DNA from: a candidate division FCPU426 bacterium
GTDB taxonomy: Bacteria; Oederibacteriota; JAAXVQ01; JAUVAV01
DNA length: 7,138 bases
Assembly (NCBI GenBank): GCA_030619365.1
Contig: JAUXBQ010000137.1
Coordinates: forward strand, 1 to 7,138
Direction: 5' to 3'
Position 1 is the stretch's first letter. Each line of letters starts with the position of its first letter. The notes under the pieces were generated by a model. The model did not search any database. It was not told the origin of the DNA and worked only from the letters and a program-made list of their open reading frames with translations. The translations under genes and the position numbers were made by a program. Positions 4,046 through 7,138 of this stretch are shown one piece after another.

Positions 4046-5920
4046 GTGGCTTCCACGCCCACTGCTAGATCAGGAGCGCGCACCTCCCTGGAGCAGTTTC
4101 TGCACGGGGAGGGGAAAGGCGCGTTTTTTCTGTTTCCGCCGTCCCCCGGGCAACGACAACCCCGGCGAGGCTTGTTGTTTTCCGCGCCCGCGGCCGAACT
4201 GGTTTGCTCCGGCTCCGGTGATATTCCGCGATTCTTCCACCAAGTGGAAAGGGAGCTCCGCCGAGGCGCTTGGTTGGCCGGATATTTCACATACGAAATG
4301 GGGTATGCTTTTGAACCCGTGGGTTCACCGCCGGTCCGCCCCCGTAGTCCACTGGCCTGGCTGGGCGTCTTCCCGAAAAGCCAATCCATACCCTTCGCCC
4401 TGTTTTCCGAACTCCTGAAATCCCGGAATCGTTCCAGCCCCTGGGCGGACTATTGGCTGCAACCTCTCCGGGCCGGCATCTCGCGAGCCCGCTACCAACA
4501 AAATCTGAAAAAAATACAAGCCTATATCGCCGCCGGCGATACTTACCAGGTGAATTACACCTTTCCGCTTATGACCCGGTTGGCTGGAGACAGCGGCTCC
4601 CTCTTCCTGGATCTTTTTCAATCGCAACCCGTGGGCTACGCCGGACTGATCCGGGGCGGGGGACGGACCGCGTTGTCCCTGTCCCCGGAATTGTTTTTCA
4701 GCAGTCAGGACGGAATGATCACGGCCAAGCCCATGAAAGGCACAGCCGCCCGGACGTCCGCGCGGGACGCGGAAGTCCGGGCACGTCTGTCACGCTCCGC
4801 CAAAAACCGGGCGGAAAACATCATGATCGTGGACTTGTTGCGCAACGACTTCAGCAAAATCTGCCGCCCGCATTCGGTGCGCGTCCCGCGGCTTTTTCAA
4901 GTGGAACCCTTTCGCACGCTTTTTCAAATGACCTCCACCGTTACCGGCCAACTAAAACCAGGACTCGCGTGGCAATCGATTTTCCGGAACATATTTCCCA
5001 GCGGTTCGGTCACGGGCGCGCCCAAGATCAGAACCATGCAAATTATCGCCGGGCTGGAAAGCGCCGGGCGCGGCATCTACACGGGTGCCGCTGGCTTTCT
5101 GGCTCCGGGCGGGCAAGCGCAGTTCAATGTCCCCATCCGCACCCTGGAAATCGATCAGCGCACAGGAACCGGCCGGCTGAGCGTGGGCAGCGGCATAGTA
5201 GCGGATTCCCGGCCCGAGGCCGAATGGCGGGAGAGCTTGGTCAAAGCCAGGTTTCTGGAAACCCTGACCCGCGACTATCAGCTGATTGAAACCCTGCGCT
5301 GGGACCCGGCTAACGGGTTTCGCGACCTGGACCCCCACCTCTGCCGTCTCCGCGCATCCGCCCGCGCGTTCGGCATACCGTGCGATATCGGAGCGATTCG
5401 CAGCCGCCTTTTCCGGCGGCTCCGGTCCCTGGCAGGATCGCTTTCAAGCTGGCTGCGGGTGCGCATCCTCCTTGATCACCTGGGCCATGACCAGGTGGAG
5501 TTTTATCATCCTTCCAGAGGAGAAAAAGAAGACGTTCCGCGAGTCTCCCTGAGCCGGAAGTCCGTGAATTCGCAAAATCTCTTTCTATATCATAAGACCA
5601 CCAACCGGGCCTGGTATGAGCGGGAATTGGCCCGGACGCGGCAACGGGGATGCGTGGACGTGCTTTTTACCAACGAGCGCGGGGAATTGACCGAGGGGAC
5701 AATACACAACGTTTATCTGAGACTGGGAGGGTCATGGGTCACTCCGCCCCTGTCAGCCGGGCTGCTGCCGGGGATTGCGCGGGAGAAACTTTTACGTTGC
5801 CGGGACTTAAAAATTAAGGAAAAAACCTTGCTTCCAAAGGATTTATACCGCGCCGCGGAGATCCGGCTCTCCAATTCGGTCCGGGGCTGGTACACGGCGC
5901 GCCTGGACGGCCGGACTTGA
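4046..5920 (+). CDS. pabBC: Fused aminodeoxychorismate synthase component I / aminodeoxychorismate lyase
   Basis: The 624-residue protein joins two consecutive steps of p-aminobenzoate synthesis for folate: chorismate to 4-amino-4-deoxychorismate, then to PABA plus pyruvate. Residues about 75-410 are the PabB part: AYIAAGDTYQVNYTF (159-173), KPMKGTAAR (228-236) with the PabB-type Lys231 where TrpE has Ala, ENIMIVDLLRND (257-268), FPSGSVTGAPKIRTM (317-331) and VGSGIVADS (380-388). Residues about 411-624 are a class IV PLP aminotransferase fold: HKTTNR with the likely PLP lysine Lys517, ELTEGTIHNVYL (547-558) and LSNSVRGW (608-615). The start GTG follows AGGAGG (4035-4040). The glutaminase partner PabA is not in the window. 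It stands where rpoB is usually found. Confidence 0.92.
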   Translation: MASTPTARSGARTSLEQFLHGEGKGAFFLFPPSPGQRQPRRGLLFSAPAAELVCSGSGDIPRFFHQVERELRRGAWLAGYFTYEMGYAFEPVGSPPVRPRSPLAWLGVFPKSQSIPFALFSELLKSRNRSSPWADYWLQPLRAGISRARYQQNLKKIQAYIAAGDTYQVNYTFPLMTRLAGDSGSLFLDLFQSQPVGYAGLIRGGGRTALSLSPELFFSSQDGMITAKPMKGTAARTSARDAEVRARLSRSAKNRAENIMIVDLLRNDFSKICRPHSVRVPRLFQVEPFRTLFQMTSTVTGQLKPGLAWQSIFRNIFPSGSVTGAPKIRTMQIIAGLESAGRGIYTGAAGFLAPGGQAQFNVPIRTLEIDQRTGTGRLSVGSGIVADSRPEAEWRESLVKARFLETLTRDYQLIETLRWDPANGFRDLDPHLCRLRASARAFGIPCDIGAIRSRLFRRLRSLAGSLSSWLRVRILLDHLGHDQVEFYHPSRGEKEDVPRVSLSRKSVNSQNLFLYHKTTNRAWYERELARTRQRGCVDVLFTNERGELTEGTIHNVYLRLGGSWVTPPLSAGLLPGIAREKLLRCRDLKIKEKTLLPKDLYRAAEIRLSNSVRGWYTARLDGRT

Positions 5921-5939
5921 AGGACGCGGTTTTTTATGC

Positions 5940-5968
5940 TTGATTCCTTGCCAGCCAAGCGATAAACT
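5940..5968 (+). promoter_or_regulatory. Weak sigma-70-like promoter candidate
   Basis: TTGATT (5940-5945) and TAAACT (5963-5968) are each 4/6 matches to the -35 and -10 consensus, with an ideal 17-base spacer. They lie 73 bases upstream of the 6041 gene. No terminator for pabBC is visible before them, so independent transcription is possible but not shown. Confidence 0.25.
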
Positions 5969-6040
5969 TGAATTGATCGTTCAGCCGATCCGCGACGGTA
6001 TCAGTCGGGGAGGGGGCGCGAAATCTCTGGAGGTGTAAGG

Positions 6041-6910
6041 ATGCGAAAACGATTCATCAGTTTCCTGGCAATTGTTTTTTTGGGCAGTACCTCGCTCGCG
6101 CAGGCCGAGCCTATTGCGTTTGAGCAAGCGGCCAATGTGACGGGTATGGCCGGCTTCGAAGTAGGCGCGAATGTGGATTACTCTTATATGAAAATTGAGG
6201 AAGCAGGATTAGCCACGCTCGAAAACACAATTATGGAGGTCCCCATTTTTATTCGTGCGGGGATTCCAGTATTAGAAGTGAAATTGGAGCTTCCTTATAG
6301 TAGTCTGCAGAGCAGTATTGCAGATCAGGATGCGAGTGGTATTCAAGAAATTGGATTCATGATAAAAAGCGGCCTGCTCACCTTGCCGGTCTTTAGTTTT
6401 GCGCTTGGTGTGGACACGGTCTTTCCCATAGCAGATCCTATGTTGTATCTGAGTGAAGGGCTGAATTTAGCCCCTTTTGCCGCAGTCGGTCTGGACCTCC
6501 AGGTGCTGAAAGTACACGGGAATCTTTCCTATCGTTATCGCGCCCAGCATACAGTGGATATTGCTTATGATCCGGGCACCGGTGTGGTAGTTACGCCTGG
6601 TGTTGAGCTTAAACCTGGAGATTCGGTAAATTTTGCGGCAGGACTGGAGATCCCGGCAGGTGAGATGATCACCATCCACGCAGAATTATTAGTGGCCAGT
6701 TATGGAGAAGTGAACCTGGATGGTGTTACCCTGGCAGATTCAGCCGGAATGGTACTCTCTTTGGTGCCGGGCATCCGTCTTAAAGCTGGACCGCTTAAAG
6801 CCAAATTGGGTTTCCAGATTCCTTTGGAAAGCAAAGATGACCGGCCCGCCTACGCACCCATCGCTGATTGGCGGGTGCTGGCCGGCTTGAGCTTTATGTT
6901 AGGCATCTAA
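6041..6910 (+). CDS. Putative outer-membrane beta-barrel protein
   Basis: I cannot name a precise function for this 289-residue protein. Residues 1-22 form a clear Sec signal peptide (MRKR, then a hydrophobic core) with a signal peptidase I site LAQA|E. The mature part has many short alternating segments typical of outer-membrane strands: FEVGANVDYSYMKI (39-52), IFIRAGIPVLEVKLELPYSSL (69-89), EIGFMIKSGLL (103-113), SFALGVDTVF (119-128), LKVHGNLSYRYRA (156-168), MITIHAELLVASYG (209-222), and a final strand WRVLAGLSFMLGI. The length and the FPI and LPYSS segments are reminiscent of the small transporter-like barrels of the Phenol_MetA_deg group, but this is a weak match from memory. The start has GGAGG at 6029-6033. 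Codon use is more AT-rich than upstream. A strong terminator follows. Confidence 0.7.
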   Translation: MRKRFISFLAIVFLGSTSLAQAEPIAFEQAANVTGMAGFEVGANVDYSYMKIEEAGLATLENTIMEVPIFIRAGIPVLEVKLELPYSSLQSSIADQDASGIQEIGFMIKSGLLTLPVFSFALGVDTVFPIADPMLYLSEGLNLAPFAAVGLDLQVLKVHGNLSYRYRAQHTVDIAYDPGTGVVVTPGVELKPGDSVNFAAGLEIPAGEMITIHAELLVASYGEVNLDGVTLADSAGMVLSLVPGIRLKAGPLKAKLGFQIPLESKDDRPAYAPIADWRVLAGLSFMLGI

Positions 6911-6928
6911 GCGTTTTTGTTTTCAATT

Positions 6929-6967
6929 AACCGGGATCTGGCCAGGTGCGGCAGATCCCGGTTTTTT
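6929..6967 (+). terminator. Intrinsic terminator after the beta-barrel gene
   Basis: AACCGGGATCTG (6929-6940) pairs perfectly with CAGATCCCGGTT (6952-6963), 12 pairs, loop of 11 bases, followed by a run of T to 6967. It lies 18 bases after the stop codon. This is the best-formed terminator in the window and ends this transcript. Confidence 0.9.
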
Positions 6968-6981
6968 ATTAACAAAAAATT

Positions 6982-7101
6982 GCCACCAAGACACGAAGAC
7001 ACAAAGAAGGAATAAAGAATTTATCTACCCTAAAAACAGTAAGACGGGAAATTTTTTTTATAGATTTATTTTCTTTCCTTGGTGTCTTAGTGCCTTAATG
7101 G
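6982..7101. repeat. Inverted repeat with 8-base ACACNAAG units
   Basis: The left arm is GCCACCAAG, ACACGAAG (6991-6998), ACACAAAG (6999-7006), AAGG. The right arm (about 7070-7101) reads TTCTTTCCTTGGTGTCTTAG and ends TGGC, an imperfect reverse complement of the left arm. The arms flank an AT-rich middle of about 60 bases with a T-run at 7052-7059. It is the same family as 2853-2923. I see no gene in it. Confidence 0.75.
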
Positions 7102-7111
7102 CAGTTCTTTA

Positions 7112-7138
7112 GCCACGAAGACACCAAGACACCAAGAA
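7112..7138. repeat. ACACNAAG repeat, left arm cut by the window end
   Basis: The element begins GCCACGAAG, then ACACCAAG twice (7121-7128, 7129-7136), then AA at the window edge. It matches the left arms at 2853 and 6982. A right arm is expected beyond the window. It is directly downstream of the previous copy, so the two form a tandem. Confidence 0.7.

Noticed and set aside
4453..5289. 278-residue open frame on the plus strand inside pabBC
   Set aside because: It is a shifted frame of the PabB domain, whose catalytic motifs are intact in the other frame; the shifted product has Arg/Gly/His-rich low-information sequence.
5921..5940. Terminator for pabBC at the T-run 5930-5935
   Set aside because: I could not draw a convincing GC-rich stem directly before the T-run.
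6982..7138. CRISPR array suggested by recurring short units
   Set aside because: The units are 8 bases, contiguous and arranged as inverted arms; there are no uniform spacers or repeats of CRISPR length.

Overview
This window reads as the conserved translation and transcription gene cluster of a Gram-negative bacterium, followed by a folate-precursor gene and an outer-membrane protein gene. All genes are on the + strand. The order is: 3' end of tuf (EF-Tu), rpmG (L33), tRNA-Trp(CCA), secE, nusG, rplK (L11), rplA (L1), rplJ (L10), rplL (L7/L12), a fused pabB-pabC gene, and a signal-peptide-bearing beta-barrel candidate. The sequence alone does not let me name the phylum. The predicted outer-membrane protein points to a diderm. 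Four of the nine complete coding genes (secE, nusG, rplJ, pabBC) start with GTG, and all have good Shine-Dalgarno sequences.

Left part (1-1281): the EF-Tu tail, L33 and tRNA-Trp sit close together. Then come SecE (translocase subunit) and NusG (transcription elongation factor). Stem-loops flank the tRNA on both sides, and a longer one lies just upstream of secE.

Middle (1282-4028): this is the stalk-protein part of the large ribosomal subunit. The spacers carry regulatory RNA. A probable L1-binding hairpin lies between rplK and rplA. An L10-type leader ends in a clear intrinsic terminator (attenuator) upstream of rplJ. The same spacers also contain dispersed palindromic repeats. One family has arms built from an 8-base ACACNAAG unit (1286-1389, 2853-2923, 6982-7101 and a cut copy at 7112-7138). 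A second family has ends of the form GTRGGG...CGCCCCTAC (1839-1865 and 2624-2653).

Right part (3965-7138): a perfect 14-bp hairpin with a poor T-tract follows rplL. The usual next gene, rpoB, is absent. Instead a 624-residue PabB-PabC fusion begins 18 bases after the hairpin, so it may be expressed by read-through from the ribosomal operon. Next is a 289-residue exported protein, lower in GC than its neighbours in the stretches I counted, closed by a strong terminator and more ACACNAAG repeats.

I found no phage, CRISPR, transposase or novel defence-type system. The points worth a second look are the pabBC placement, the repeat insertions inside an essential operon, and the RNA leader elements.
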